Source: Streptomyces olindensis (GTDB lineage: Bacteria > Actinomycetota > Actinomycetes > Streptomycetales > Streptomycetaceae). From it: DNA of 64,000 nucleotides. Position 1 is the first letter of the stretch, and each line of letters starts with the position of its first letter. The position numbers and the translations under genes are program-made. Shown in pieces: positions 26,238-34,753 of the stretch. A model generated the notes under the pieces. That model saw only the letters and a list, made by a program, of their open reading frames with translations. It had not been told where the DNA came from and ran no database searches. The stretch is taken from the NCBI GenBank assembly GCA_000696115.1, contig JJOH01000018.1, forward strand, positions 1-64,000. Reading direction: 5' to 3'.

Positions 26238-27173
26238 TCAGCCCTTGACGGCTCCGGTCAGCATGCCCTTCTTGAAGTGCCTCTGGACGAAGGGCGACAG
26301 GACGGCGACCGGCAACAGAGCCATCACCATGACCGCCATCTGTACCGCGAGTCCCGACAACTGACCGGTCTTGATGGCCTGGCCCAGGCCGACCGGCGCT
26401 TCCTGCTTCTGCACGAGCTGGATCATGACGTTCTGCAGCGGCATCATGTCCTGGTCGTTCAGGTAGAGCGAGGCGTTGAACCAGGCGCTCCAGTACCCGA
26501 CGGCGTAGAACAGCGTGATCACCGCGAGGACCGCCCGGGACAGCGGCATGACGATCTTCCAGAGGATCCGGAAGTCCCCGGCGCCGTCGATGCGGGCGCT
26601 GTCGATGAGTTCCTGCGAGATCTCCATGAAGAAGCCGCGCAGCACCAGGATGTTGAAGACGCTGATCGCGCTCGGCAGGATCAGCGCGAGGTAGCTGTCC
26701 GTCAGGCCGAGGGACTGCACGAGCAGGTACGTGGGGATGAGGCCGGCGCTGAAGAACATGGTCGCCAGCAGCGTCATCAGGATCCAGCGGTGGCCGAGGG
26801 ACCCGCTGCGGGAGAGGCCGTAGGCGCACAGCACGGACACCGCCATGGAGAACAGCGTGCCGACCAGGGTGACGAGGATGCTGATGATCGCGGCGCGGGT
26901 GACCTGGCCGCCGCTGAGCAGCTCCTGGTACGCGATGAAGGTGATGCCCTTCGGCACCATCACCAGGCCGCCCGCCTCGTCGATGGTCTTGCGCGAGGAG
27001 AGGCTGGTGACGACCACGATCCACAGCGGGAACAGGATCGCCAGGCAGGCCAGGAACAGGGCGATGGCCTTGCCCGCGAGACCGGCCTTCGAGGGCTCCT
27101 CCTCCCACGCGGGGCGGGGCGGGGCGGCCCACGGACGCGGCTTGTTCGCCGGTTTCTCGATGACGGCGGTCAC
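26238..27173 (-). CDS. Carbohydrate ABC transporter permease 2 (MalG/LplC type)
   Basis: This 311-residue inner-membrane permease has a short Pro-rich cytoplasmic N-terminus and six hydrophobic segments (first: AIALFLACLAILFPLWIVVV). The permease-ATPase coupling loop is ELIDSARIDGAGDFRILWKIVMPLSRAVLAVITLF (EAA motif, about residues 195-230). It ends with RHFKKGMLTGAVKG, characteristic of the LplC/YtcP group that imports pectin- or polysaccharide-derived oligosaccharides. GTG 27173 overlaps the previous permease stop by four bases. No ATPase is encoded in the locus; a shared MsiK-type multi-sugar ATPase elsewhere would be expected in Streptomyces. Confidence 0.93.
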   Translation of the reverse strand: MTAVIEKPANKPRPWAAPPRPAWEEEPSKAGLAGKAIALFLACLAILFPLWIVVVTSLSSRKTIDEAGGLVMVPKGITFIAYQELLSGGQVTRAAIISILVTLVGTLFSMAVSVLCAYGLSRSGSLGHRWILMTLLATMFFSAGLIPTYLLVQSLGLTDSYLALILPSAISVFNILVLRGFFMEISQELIDSARIDGAGDFRILWKIVMPLSRAVLAVITLFYAVGYWSAWFNASLYLNDQDMMPLQNVMIQLVQKQEAPVGLGQAIKTGQLSGLAVQMAVMVMALLPVAVLSPFVQRHFKKGMLTGAVKG

Positions 27174-28204
27174 TTCTTGTACACCCCCTGCTCGCCCATG
27201 AGATGGGCCACCTTGTTCGCGGCGAGGACCAGGCCGATGCTGACCACACCCTTGATGAGACCGGCGGCGGCCGCGTAACTGAAGTCCTGGTTGCGCACGC
27301 CGTTCCACCACACGAAGGTGTCGAGGACCTCACCCGCACCCGGCCCTACGGCGTCGCGTTGCAGCAGGATCTGCTCGAACCCGACGGTCAGGGCGTCGCC
27401 GACGCGCAGCACCAGGAGGAGGGCGATCACCGGGCGCAGGGCGGGCAGCGTGACGTGCCACATGCGGCGCCAGCGTCCGGCGCCGTCCATCGCGGCGGCC
27501 TCGTAGTGGTCCTGGGACACCGAGGCCAGGGCGGCGAGGAAGACGATGATCCCCCACCCGGCGTCCTTCCACACGCTCTGCGCGGTGAGCAGGAAGGGGA
27601 AGGTGTCCGGGTTGGTCATGATGTCGATGCCGTCGTACCCGTTCTGCCGCAGCAGCTGGGAGAGCATGCCCGCGCCGCCGAACATCTGCTGGAACACGGC
27701 GATGACCAGCACCCACGAGAAGAAGTGCGGCAGGTACAGAACCGCCTGCGCGACGGCCCTCACTCGCGGCCGGATCACGCTGTTGATGAGCAGCGCGAGC
27801 AGGATCGGGATCGGGAAGAACAGCACGAGCTGGACGAAGAACAGCACGAGCGTGTTCTCGACGGCGTTCCAGAAGGCGGAGTCCTCGAAGATCCGCTGGA
27901 AGTTCTCCAGGCCCACGAAGGGGCTGTTGAGGATGGAGATGATGCCGTTGTCGCTGATGTAGGGGTCGTAGTCCTGGAAGGCGACGACGTTGCCGAGGAT
28001 GGGCAGGTAGTTGAAGACCAGCACCAGCAGGACGGCCGGCAGCGTCATCAGGACCAGGACGCGATCGCGCCGGAACCTGTGCCGGAGGCTCAGTTTGCCC
28101 GCAGGTGGCTTCTTGCGGGAACCGGTGGCGTCCGGTGACGCCACCGGGGTCTTCTCGGACGTTCCGGCCTCGGTGCTGCTCCGAGGCACCGTGCTGTGCG
28201 ACAC
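27170..28204 (-). CDS. Carbohydrate ABC transporter permease 1 (MalF/LplB type)
   Basis: This 344-residue permease has a polar 45-residue cytoplasmic leader and six membrane segments (first: VLMTLPAVLLVLVFNYLPILGNVVAFQDY). The NYLPILGNVVAFQDYDPYI pattern and the coupling loop YEAAAMDGAGRWRRMWHVTLPALRPVI (EAA motif) place it with LplB/YteP permeases that pair with large lipoprotein binding proteins. GTG 28204 has AAGGAG eight bases upstream and is 28 bases past the binding-protein stop. It forms the heterodimeric channel with the next gene. Substrate is inferred as xyloglucan oligosaccharide from the neighbours. Confidence 0.93.
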   Translation of the reverse strand: MSHSTVPRSSTEAGTSEKTPVASPDATGSRKKPPAGKLSLRHRFRRDRVLVLMTLPAVLLVLVFNYLPILGNVVAFQDYDPYISDNGIISILNSPFVGLENFQRIFEDSAFWNAVENTLVLFFVQLVLFFPIPILLALLINSVIRPRVRAVAQAVLYLPHFFSWVLVIAVFQQMFGGAGMLSQLLRQNGYDGIDIMTNPDTFPFLLTAQSVWKDAGWGIIVFLAALASVSQDHYEAAAMDGAGRWRRMWHVTLPALRPVIALLLVLRVGDALTVGFEQILLQRDAVGPGAGEVLDTFVWWNGVRNQDFSYAAAAGLIKGVVSIGLVLAANKVAHLMGEQGVYKK

Positions 28205-28231
28205 GGCTGTTCTCCTTGCCTCAGGGCCGGG

Positions 28232-29923
28232 TCAGCTCGCCGCCGAGCCGTTCTCGTCGAGAAGCTTCTGGTACCAGTCGCGCAGCTTGTCGCCGCCCTT
28301 GCTCTTCCAGTCGGAGACGAACTGCTGCATGTCGCTGATCTTCTTCCGGCCGCGGACGATGTCGTCCTCGAGCTGCTCGGCGTCGTTCTGGAGGTTGGTG
28401 TACCGGGCGGGCTCGGTGATCTGCATGCCCCAGAAGGAGGACTTCTTGGCGAAGGCGCCCATCCGCTGCTGCCACTCGACCTGGCCCTTGGCGACCTCGG
28501 GGAAGTCGGGGTGTGCGATGGTCGCGGCGGGGCTCGCGACCATGACGTAGGCGTTCATCACCTCGATGTTGCCCTTGTCGGTCTTGACGGGGACGCCGTC
28601 CTTGACGGTGTAGTGGGTGCCTTCGACGCCGTAGTTGGTCATCATGTACTCCTTGGTGCCGTACGGCGCCGCGGTGACGTTGGCGACGGCCAGCACGTCG
28701 CGGATGACCGACTCGGAGGCCTTCTTGTTGACGAAGGCGAAGATGCCGGCGGGCTGGTCGGCCCACAGGGTGGGGTCGCCGCCGTCGTGACCCCAGATGT
28801 CCATGCCCCAGATCTTGAAGTCCGGGTTCTGAGTGGCCTGTTCAGCGGTGCGGCCCCACCACTGGGAGATGTTGTTGGGATAGATCAGGAACTCGCCCGC
28901 CGCGAACTTGGGGCCCGGGTCGGGGGCGTTCTTGCCCATCTTGGAGTCGGGGTGGACGACCCCGGCGGCGAAGAGCTTGCGCGACCACTCCAGCGCCTCG
29001 AGGAACTCCTCGGTCTCGATGCGGTTGACGAGCTTGCCGTCGACGAGGTTCCAGCCGAGCGGCTTCTCGCTGCCCGAGAGCACACCGAAGGCCTGGAAGG
29101 CGGTCCACTTCATGTCCAGGCAGGCCCACCTCCGGGCCTTGGCGTTGGTGATCTCCTTGGCCAGGGCCATGAACTCGTCGCAGGACCTCGGGACTTCGTA
29201 GCCCTCCTTCTCGAAGATGTCCTGCCGGTACAGGGGCACCATGGAGGGGGCGGACGGCGCCGGCATGGGCAGGCCGCGCAGCTTGCCGCCGAAGATGGAG
29301 CGCCGCCAGGCGTCGGTCGGGATCGCCGCGAGGTTCGGGTACTCCTTGACCTTGTCCCCGGAGAGGTACGGCCCGAGGTCGGCGAACTTGCTGATGATGG
29401 CGCTGGGTATCTTGCCGCCCATGTTCCACCCGGGGACGATCACCACGTCCGGGACGTCGCTGGAGGCGAGGACCGCGCCGAGTTTCTGGTCGTAGGTGTT
29501 GCCGTCCTGGTTCTGCCAGACGACGTCGACGCCGATCAGGTCGTTCATCGCCGTGTAGTAGGCGTTGTTCTGCTTCGGCGGCGAGCCCCAGAACGGCGAC
29601 ATGACGGTGACCTTGCCGCCCTTGCCGAGCTTCTCGGGGACCGAGGTCTTGAGAGTGGCAAGGTCCAGCTTGCTGGCGAAGCCGATGGCGGAGCCGTTCC
29701 TGGACGGGATGTCCGGCGTCACCACGTTGCTGGCCACGTAGGCGGGCAGGATCTTCTTGGCGTCCTTGCCCGACGTGGTGCCGTCCCGCGATCCACTGTC
29801 CGACCCGCCGCACGCGGAGAGCAGCGGCATCCCGCCCGCGACCGCTGCGGTGGCGACCGCCGTGGAGGCGAGGAAGCTTCTCCGGCTCGGTCCGGAGGAG
29901 GCGGAGGCGGCGTTCGGCGTCAT
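28232..29923 (-). CDS. Extracellular oligosaccharide-binding lipoprotein
   Basis: This 563-residue substrate-binding protein of a carbohydrate ABC importer is larger than MalE-type proteins, as is normal for the LplA/YtcQ group. The N-terminus has a twin-arginine-like SRRSFLASTAVA signal and a lipobox LLSAC with Cys38, so it is exported folded or via Sec and anchored outside. ITGVDVVWQNQ-like (here LIGVDVVWQNQDGNTYDQKLG), IYPNNISQWWG and LWADQPAGIFAFVNKK lie in the two lobes. ATG 29923 has AAGGG nine bases before it. It is first in the operon SBP-permease-permease-GH74-GH42-GH95-GH12, downstream of an operator. Confidence 0.92.
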   Translation of the reverse strand: MTPNAASASSGPSRRSFLASTAVATAAVAGGMPLLSACGGSDSGSRDGTTSGKDAKKILPAYVASNVVTPDIPSRNGSAIGFASKLDLATLKTSVPEKLGKGGKVTVMSPFWGSPPKQNNAYYTAMNDLIGVDVVWQNQDGNTYDQKLGAVLASSDVPDVVIVPGWNMGGKIPSAIISKFADLGPYLSGDKVKEYPNLAAIPTDAWRRSIFGGKLRGLPMPAPSAPSMVPLYRQDIFEKEGYEVPRSCDEFMALAKEITNAKARRWACLDMKWTAFQAFGVLSGSEKPLGWNLVDGKLVNRIETEEFLEALEWSRKLFAAGVVHPDSKMGKNAPDPGPKFAAGEFLIYPNNISQWWGRTAEQATQNPDFKIWGMDIWGHDGGDPTLWADQPAGIFAFVNKKASESVIRDVLAVANVTAAPYGTKEYMMTNYGVEGTHYTVKDGVPVKTDKGNIEVMNAYVMVASPAATIAHPDFPEVAKGQVEWQQRMGAFAKKSSFWGMQITEPARYTNLQNDAEQLEDDIVRGRKKISDMQQFVSDWKSKGGDKLRDWYQKLLDENGSAAS

Positions 29924-30040
29924 TGCGTCAACCCTTCATGGCGCACCAGGACACCCGGCGGAGGGCCGTCGGCTGCGGTGTCTCGAGTGGAACTGGCTGA
30001 GCTGAAGCGAGACTTCGACCATGCACCGGGACATCCCCAG

Positions 30041-30093
30041 TCGAAGCGCTTCGATGTTGCTGTGAGGTTAAGTGAACGCCCCAGGGTGCACAA
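30041..30093 (-). promoter_or_regulatory. Importer-operon promoter with LacI operator O3
   Basis: The perfect palindrome TCGAAGCGCTTCGA lies at 30041-30054, 118 bases before the binding-protein start. On the minus strand a -35-like TTGTGC (30088-30093), 17-base spacer and -10-like TAACCT (30065-30070) precede it, so the operator would sit just past the transcription start. The promoter boxes are a prediction; the palindrome is seen directly. The gap 29924-30250 holds no gene. Confidence 0.7.
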
Positions 30094-30171
30094 GGGTCGT
30101 TCCCAAACTTCCTCCCAGGCATGAGAAGGGACCTTTCCTCATGCACCGCTTGAAGTGATGGCGTCGGTCTC

Positions 30172-30214
30172 TTGACACCCGCCCCGTCGTCGAATGAGCA
30201 TCGAAGCGCTTCGA
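30172..30214 (+). promoter_or_regulatory. GH3 promoter with LacI operator O4
   Basis: A consensus -35 TTGACA (30172-30177) is followed after 17 bases by TGAGCA, a weak -10. The perfect palindrome TCGAAGCGCTTCGA (30201-30214) begins immediately after it, 36 bases before the GH3 start codon. O3 and O4 centres are 160 bases apart, so one tetramer could bridge both and silence the divergent transcripts together. Confidence 0.7.
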
Positions 30215-30250
30215 AAGAGCCTCGCCGCTCCACCGCAAAGGGAATCCCAC

Positions 30251-33088
30251 GTGACCGCACCCACGCCGTCCAGTCCGCCGTTCCGCGATCCGCGTCTGTC
30301 GTTCGCGCAGCGGATCGACGACCTCCTGTCGCGGCTCACGCTGGAGGAGAAGACCGCTTTCCTGCACCAGTTCGCGCCCGCCGTCGAGCGGCTCGGCGTC
30401 GCCGCCTTCCGCACCGGCCAGGAGGCCCTGCACGGCGTGGCGTGGATGGGCCCGGCGACGGTGTTCCCGCAGGCGGTGGGCCTCGGTGCCACGTGGAACC
30501 CGGAGTTGGTGCGGCGCGTCGGCGACGCCGTGTCCAAGGAGATCCGCGCGATGCGCGCCAAGGACGACCGCGTCGGTCTCAACGTCTGGGCGCCGACCGT
30601 CAATCTGCTGCGCCACCCGCTGTGGGGCCGCAACGAGGAGGGCTACTCGGAGGACCCCAGGCTCACCTCGGCGATCGCCACGGCCTACACGCACGGCCTG
30701 CGCGGCGACCACCCCACCTACTGGCGCACCGCGCCCGTGCTGAAGCACTGGCTCGCCCACAACAACGAGACGGACCGCTCCACGACGTCGAGCTCGGTGC
30801 GTCCGCGGGTGCTGCACGAGTACGACCTGCGGGCCTTCCGCGCGGCGGTGGAGGCGGGCGCGGTGGCCGGGGTGATGCCGGCGTACAACCTGGTCAACGG
30901 ACGCCCCAACCACGTCTCCCCGTACCTCGCCGAGCACCTGCGCACCTGGACCGACCAGGACCTGCTGGTCTGCTCGGACGCGGGCGCGCCGAGCAACCTG
31001 GTCGACTCCGAGCACTACTTCGACACCCACGAGGAGGCCACCGCGGCCTCGCTCGTGGCGGGCGTCGACAGCTTCACCGACCACGGCACCGACTCCTCGC
31101 AGATGACCGGGCGGCTGCGCGGCGCCCTGGAGCGGGGCCTGCTGACGGAGGCCGACGTCGACACGGCCGTCCGCCGGCAGCTCTCGGTCCGCTTCCGGCT
31201 CGGCGAGTTCGACCCGGAGTACGACCCGCACGACGCGACCGGCGAGTTCGACACCCCGGCGCACCGCGCCCTCGCGCGGGAGGCCGCCGAGCAGGCGATC
31301 GTGCTGCTGAAGAACGACGGGGTGCTGCCGCTGGCCCCCGACACCCGCGTCGCGGTGGTCGGGCTGCTCGCCGACGAGTCCAAGCTCGACTGGTACAGCG
31401 GCACGCTCCTGCACCGCTCGACCCCGCTGGAGGGCCTGTACGAGCGGTTCGGGGCGGAGCGGGTGGAGTTCGCCGAGGGCGTCGACCGGGTCCGACTGAG
31501 GACCGCCGCGGGCGCGTTCGTGCACGTGCCGGTGGCCGAGGACGCCGCCGACGAGGTGCGCGGCGCCGAGGGGGCGCTCGACCCGGCGCTGCTCGCGGGC
31601 CGCACCGACCTGCCCGCGCTCACCACCGACGCGACCGGCACCGAGCTGGCGCTGGTCGACTGGGGCGAGGGCGTGCTGACCCTGCGCGCACCCGACGGCC
31701 GCTACCTCTCGGTCGCCGACGACGGGTACGTCCGCGCCTCCGCCGACCAGCCGGGGGGCTGGATCGTCCAGGAGACGTTCAGCCTGGAACCGCACGGGAA
31801 CGGGCACCTCCTGAAGCACCGGGGGACGGGTCGCCACGTCTGTGTCTCCGCCGACGGCCTGAAGGTTGCCGACGAGGATCCCGAGGTCTTCGAGCTGGTC
31901 GTCACCGAGCGGGGCGAGGAGGCGGTGGCGCGTGCCGCCGCGGCGGCCGACGTGGTCGTGGTGGTCGCGGGCAACGACCCGCACATCAACGGCCGTGAGA
32001 CGGAGGACCGGACGACCCTGCGGCTGCCCGCGCAGCAGGAGCGGCTGCTGCGGGCCGCCCGGGCGGCGAACCCGGCGACCGTGCTGGCGCTGGTCTCCGC
32101 CTACCCGTACGCCGTCGACCCGGCGGACCTCCCGGCCGTGCTGTGGACCGCGCACGGCGGCCAGGCGGCCGGCACCGCCCTGGCCCGCGTGCTGGCCGGT
32201 GACGTCTCCCCCGCCGGCCGCCTTCCGCAGACCTGGTACGCCGACGACGCCGACCTGCCGGGCCTCCTCGACTACGACGTGATCGGCAGCCGTCAGACGT
32301 ACCTGTACTTCGAGGGCACGCCCCTGTTCCCCTTCGGACACGGCCTGTCGTACACGTCGTTCACGTACGGCGGCCTGACGGCCGGGGTCGAGGACGGGGC
32401 GGTGCGGGTCTCCTTCTCCGTCACCAACTCCGGTGCGGTCACGGCCGACGAGGTCGCCCAGCTCTACGCCCGGGCCGTCGAGGCGTCCGTGCCGCGTCCG
32501 CGCCGCGAGCTGCTGGACCACCGGCGCGTCACCCTCGCCCCGGGCGAGACGGCCGAGCTCGGCTTCGAGGTCCCGCTGTCCGCCTTCGCGTTCTGGGATG
32601 TCGCCCAGGACCGGTGGCGCGTGGAGCCGGGGGCGTACGAGCTGCTGGCGGGGGCCTCCAGCGAGGACGTCCGGCTGCGGACGGCCGTCACGCTCGACGG
32701 CGAGCCCACCCTGCCGCGCGCCGTCGTCGCGGACGGCCTGGCCGCCGCCGGCTTCGACGAGCAGCGCGGCATCGAGATCGTCGACCGGACGAAGGTGTCG
32801 GGCGACGCGGTGACGCCGGCGGACGCGGCCTGCGGTGAACTCGTCTACCGCGCCTGCGACTTCGGGAGCGGCATCACCGGGGTGACGGTGGAGGTGGCCG
32901 GCGGGGGCACGGTCGAGCTGTCCCTCGACGGCGGCCCGGCGCTCGCGGTGCTGTCGCCCGCGACGCCCACCTCGGGCCCGTACGACTACGTCTCGCTCGG
33001 CGCGCCCGTCGTCGCCGCGGGCGTGCACGACGTGCACCTCAGGCTGCGCGGCCCGCTGCGGCTCGCGCACGTCGGCTTCTCCGGTTGA
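30251..33088 (+). CDS. GH3 beta-glucosidase with an inserted beta-trefoil-like domain
   Basis: This 945-residue family 3 enzyme should split cello-oligosaccharides or de-xylosylated glucan to glucose. The barrel shows GLNVWAPTVNLLRHPLWGRNEEGYSEDP, the conserved APVLKHWLAHNNE and the nucleophile Asp243 in LLVCSDAGAPSN (SDA instead of the usual SDW). Inside the second domain about 130 residues (roughly 400-540; GVLTLRAPDGRYLSVADDGYV, HRGTGRHVCVSADG) look like a beta-trefoil/fascin-like insert. FPFGHGLSYTSFTY leads to a fibronectin-III-like domain, and the last 120 residues (YRACDFGSGITGVTVEV) resemble a CBM6/35 module. GTG 30251 has AAAGGGA upstream. No signal peptide. Beta-xylosidase activity is a possible alternative. 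Confidence 0.87.
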   Translation: MTAPTPSSPPFRDPRLSFAQRIDDLLSRLTLEEKTAFLHQFAPAVERLGVAAFRTGQEALHGVAWMGPATVFPQAVGLGATWNPELVRRVGDAVSKEIRAMRAKDDRVGLNVWAPTVNLLRHPLWGRNEEGYSEDPRLTSAIATAYTHGLRGDHPTYWRTAPVLKHWLAHNNETDRSTTSSSVRPRVLHEYDLRAFRAAVEAGAVAGVMPAYNLVNGRPNHVSPYLAEHLRTWTDQDLLVCSDAGAPSNLVDSEHYFDTHEEATAASLVAGVDSFTDHGTDSSQMTGRLRGALERGLLTEADVDTAVRRQLSVRFRLGEFDPEYDPHDATGEFDTPAHRALAREAAEQAIVLLKNDGVLPLAPDTRVAVVGLLADESKLDWYSGTLLHRSTPLEGLYERFGAERVEFAEGVDRVRLRTAAGAFVHVPVAEDAADEVRGAEGALDPALLAGRTDLPALTTDATGTELALVDWGEGVLTLRAPDGRYLSVADDGYVRASADQPGGWIVQETFSLEPHGNGHLLKHRGTGRHVCVSADGLKVADEDPEVFELVVTERGEEAVARAAAAADVVVVVAGNDPHINGRETEDRTTLRLPAQQERLLRAARAANPATVLALVSAYPYAVDPADLPAVLWTAHGGQAAGTALARVLAGDVSPAGRLPQTWYADDADLPGLLDYDVIGSRQTYLYFEGTPLFPFGHGLSYTSFTYGGLTAGVEDGAVRVSFSVTNSGAVTADEVAQLYARAVEASVPRPRRELLDHRRVTLAPGETAELGFEVPLSAFAFWDVAQDRWRVEPGAYELLAGASSEDVRLRTAVTLDGEPTLPRAVVADGLAAAGFDEQRGIEIVDRTKVSGDAVTPADAACGELVYRACDFGSGITGVTVEVAGGGTVELSLDGGPALAVLSPATPTSGPYDYVSLGAPVVAAGVHDVHLRLRGPLRLAHVGFSG

Positions 33089-33118
33089 GGGTCCGGAGGA
33101 GGCCGGCGTAGAGAAGGG

Positions 33119-33148
33119 GCCCGGCACCGGAAGGCATCGGTGCCGGGC
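33119..33148. terminator. Terminator between GH3 and the succinate-semialdehyde dehydrogenase gene
   Basis: GCCCGGCACCG (33119-33129) and CGGTGCCGGGC (33138-33148) form a perfect 11-bp stem with an 8-base loop, followed by CTCTTC. It sits between convergent genes and can serve both. Confidence 0.8.
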
Positions 33149-33185
33149 CTCTTCGCAGAGCCTACATGAAAATGGTTCCCATAAG

Positions 33186-34631
33186 CTAGAGGCTGATTCC
33201 GGTCAGGACCATCACGCGCTCGTAGGTGTAGTCCTCCATGGCGAACCGCACGCCCTCGCGGCCCACGCCGGACTGCTTGACGCCGCCGTAGGGCATCTGG
33301 TCGGCGCGGTAGGACGGCACGTCGCCGATGACGACACCGCCGACCTCCAGGGCCCGGTGGGCGCGGAAGGCGGTCTGCAGGTCGTGGGTGAAGACGCCCG
33401 CCTGGAGGCCGTACTTGGAGTCGTTGACGGCGGCGAAGGCCTCGGCCTCGCCCTCCACCTTCTGCACGGTGAGGACCGGCCCGAAGACCTCCTCGCAGGA
33501 GATCGTCACGTCGGCCGGGACCTCGGCGAGGACGGTCGGCGCGTAGGAGGCGCCGTCGCGCTTGCCGCCGGTGAGCAGCCGGGCACCGGCCTCCACGGCC
33601 TCCTGCACCCACGCCTCGACGCGCTGCGCGGCGTCCTCGCTGACCAGCGGCCCGACGTCGGTGGCGTCGTCGCTCGGGTCGCCGGTGACCTGGGCCTCGA
33701 CGGCGGCGACGATGCGGGGCAGCAGCCGGTCGTACACCGAGGCGTCGGCGATGACCCGCTGGACGGAGATGCAGGACTGGCCGCCCTGGTAGTTGGAGAA
33801 GGTGGCGATGCGGTTCGCCGCCCGGTCGAGGTCCTCGTCGCTCGCCCAGTCGGCGAGGACGACGGCCGCGCCGTTGCCGCCCAGCTCCAGGGTGCAGTGC
33901 TTGCGCGGCACCGAGTCCATGATCGCGTAGCCGACCTTCTCGGAGCCGGTGAAGGAGATCACGGGCAGGCGCTCGTCCCGTACCAGGGCGGGCATCCTGT
34001 CGTTGGCGACCGGCAGGATGCTCCAGGAGCCCGCGGGCAGCTCGGTCTCGGCCAGCAGGTCGCCGATGATCAGGCCGGACAGCGGGGTGGCCGGGGCCGG
34101 CTTGAGGATGATCGGGGCGCCGGCGGCGATGGCCGGGGCGACCTTGTGGGCGCAGAGGTTCAGCGGGAAGTTGAAGGGCGCGATGCCCAGCACGACGCCC
34201 TTGGGGAAGCGGCGCGTGAAGGCCAGCCGGCCCTGGCCGCCGAGGTCGGTGTCGAGGCGCTGGGCCTCGCCGCCGTTGAACCGCCGGGCCTCCTCGGCCG
34301 CGAACCGGAACACGGAGACGGCACGGCCGACCTCGCCGCGCGCCCACTTCATGGGCTTGCCGTTCTCGGCGGAGATCAGCCGCGCGATCTCCTCGGTGCG
34401 CTCGGCGAGGCGCTTGCTGACGTGGTCGAGGGCGGCGGCGCGCACGTGGGCCGGGGTGGCGGCGAACTCGTCGCGCACGGCGTGGGCGGCGGCCACGGCC
34501 TCCTCGACCTGCGCGTCCGTCGGCACGCTCACCTTGCCGACGAGCCGCCCGTCCCACGGGGAGGTGACGTCGAAGGTGTCCTCGCCGGTGGCCTGGCGGC
34601 CGGCGAGCCAGAAGGCGTGGGTGGAGGTCAT
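33186..34631 (-). CDS. Aldehyde dehydrogenase, succinate-semialdehyde type
   Basis: This 481-residue NAD(P)-dependent aldehyde dehydrogenase has GIAPFNFPLNLCAHKVAPAIAAG and IILKPAPATPLSGL (cofactor binding), CTLELGGNGA (general-base Glu) and NYQGGQSCISVQRV (catalytic Cys). It ends MPYGGVKQSGVGREGVRFAMEDYTYERVMVL, typical of the GabD/glyceraldehyde-phosphate-like branch with YQGGQSC rather than NAGQDC. In context with gabT and PucR it would oxidise succinate semialdehyde to succinate, but lactaldehyde or glycolaldehyde dehydrogenase is possible from sequence alone. ATG 34631 is chosen where similarity starts. It is transcribed after the PucR gene across a 122-base gap. Confidence 0.85.
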   Translation of the reverse strand: MTSTHAFWLAGRQATGEDTFDVTSPWDGRLVGKVSVPTDAQVEEAVAAAHAVRDEFAATPAHVRAAALDHVSKRLAERTEEIARLISAENGKPMKWARGEVGRAVSVFRFAAEEARRFNGGEAQRLDTDLGGQGRLAFTRRFPKGVVLGIAPFNFPLNLCAHKVAPAIAAGAPIILKPAPATPLSGLIIGDLLAETELPAGSWSILPVANDRMPALVRDERLPVISFTGSEKVGYAIMDSVPRKHCTLELGGNGAAVVLADWASDEDLDRAANRIATFSNYQGGQSCISVQRVIADASVYDRLLPRIVAAVEAQVTGDPSDDATDVGPLVSEDAAQRVEAWVQEAVEAGARLLTGGKRDGASYAPTVLAEVPADVTISCEEVFGPVLTVQKVEGEAEAFAAVNDSKYGLQAGVFTHDLQTAFRAHRALEVGGVVIGDVPSYRADQMPYGGVKQSGVGREGVRFAMEDYTYERVMVLTGISL

Positions 34632-34753
34632 GTTCGTTCCGGCCCTTCGGCGTTGGGGGTGATCCAGGGGTACGGCACCAACCGTAGGGGCGCGGTGGCC
34701 GAAGGGCGTTTGTCCGGGACGTAGCAGTGGCAGCCGGGGACAGTACGGTTTGG

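Noticed and set aside
14175..33185. Possible genomic island with mobile genes
   Set aside because: No integrase, transposase, tRNA target or direct-repeat ends were found; codon use matches the rest of the window.
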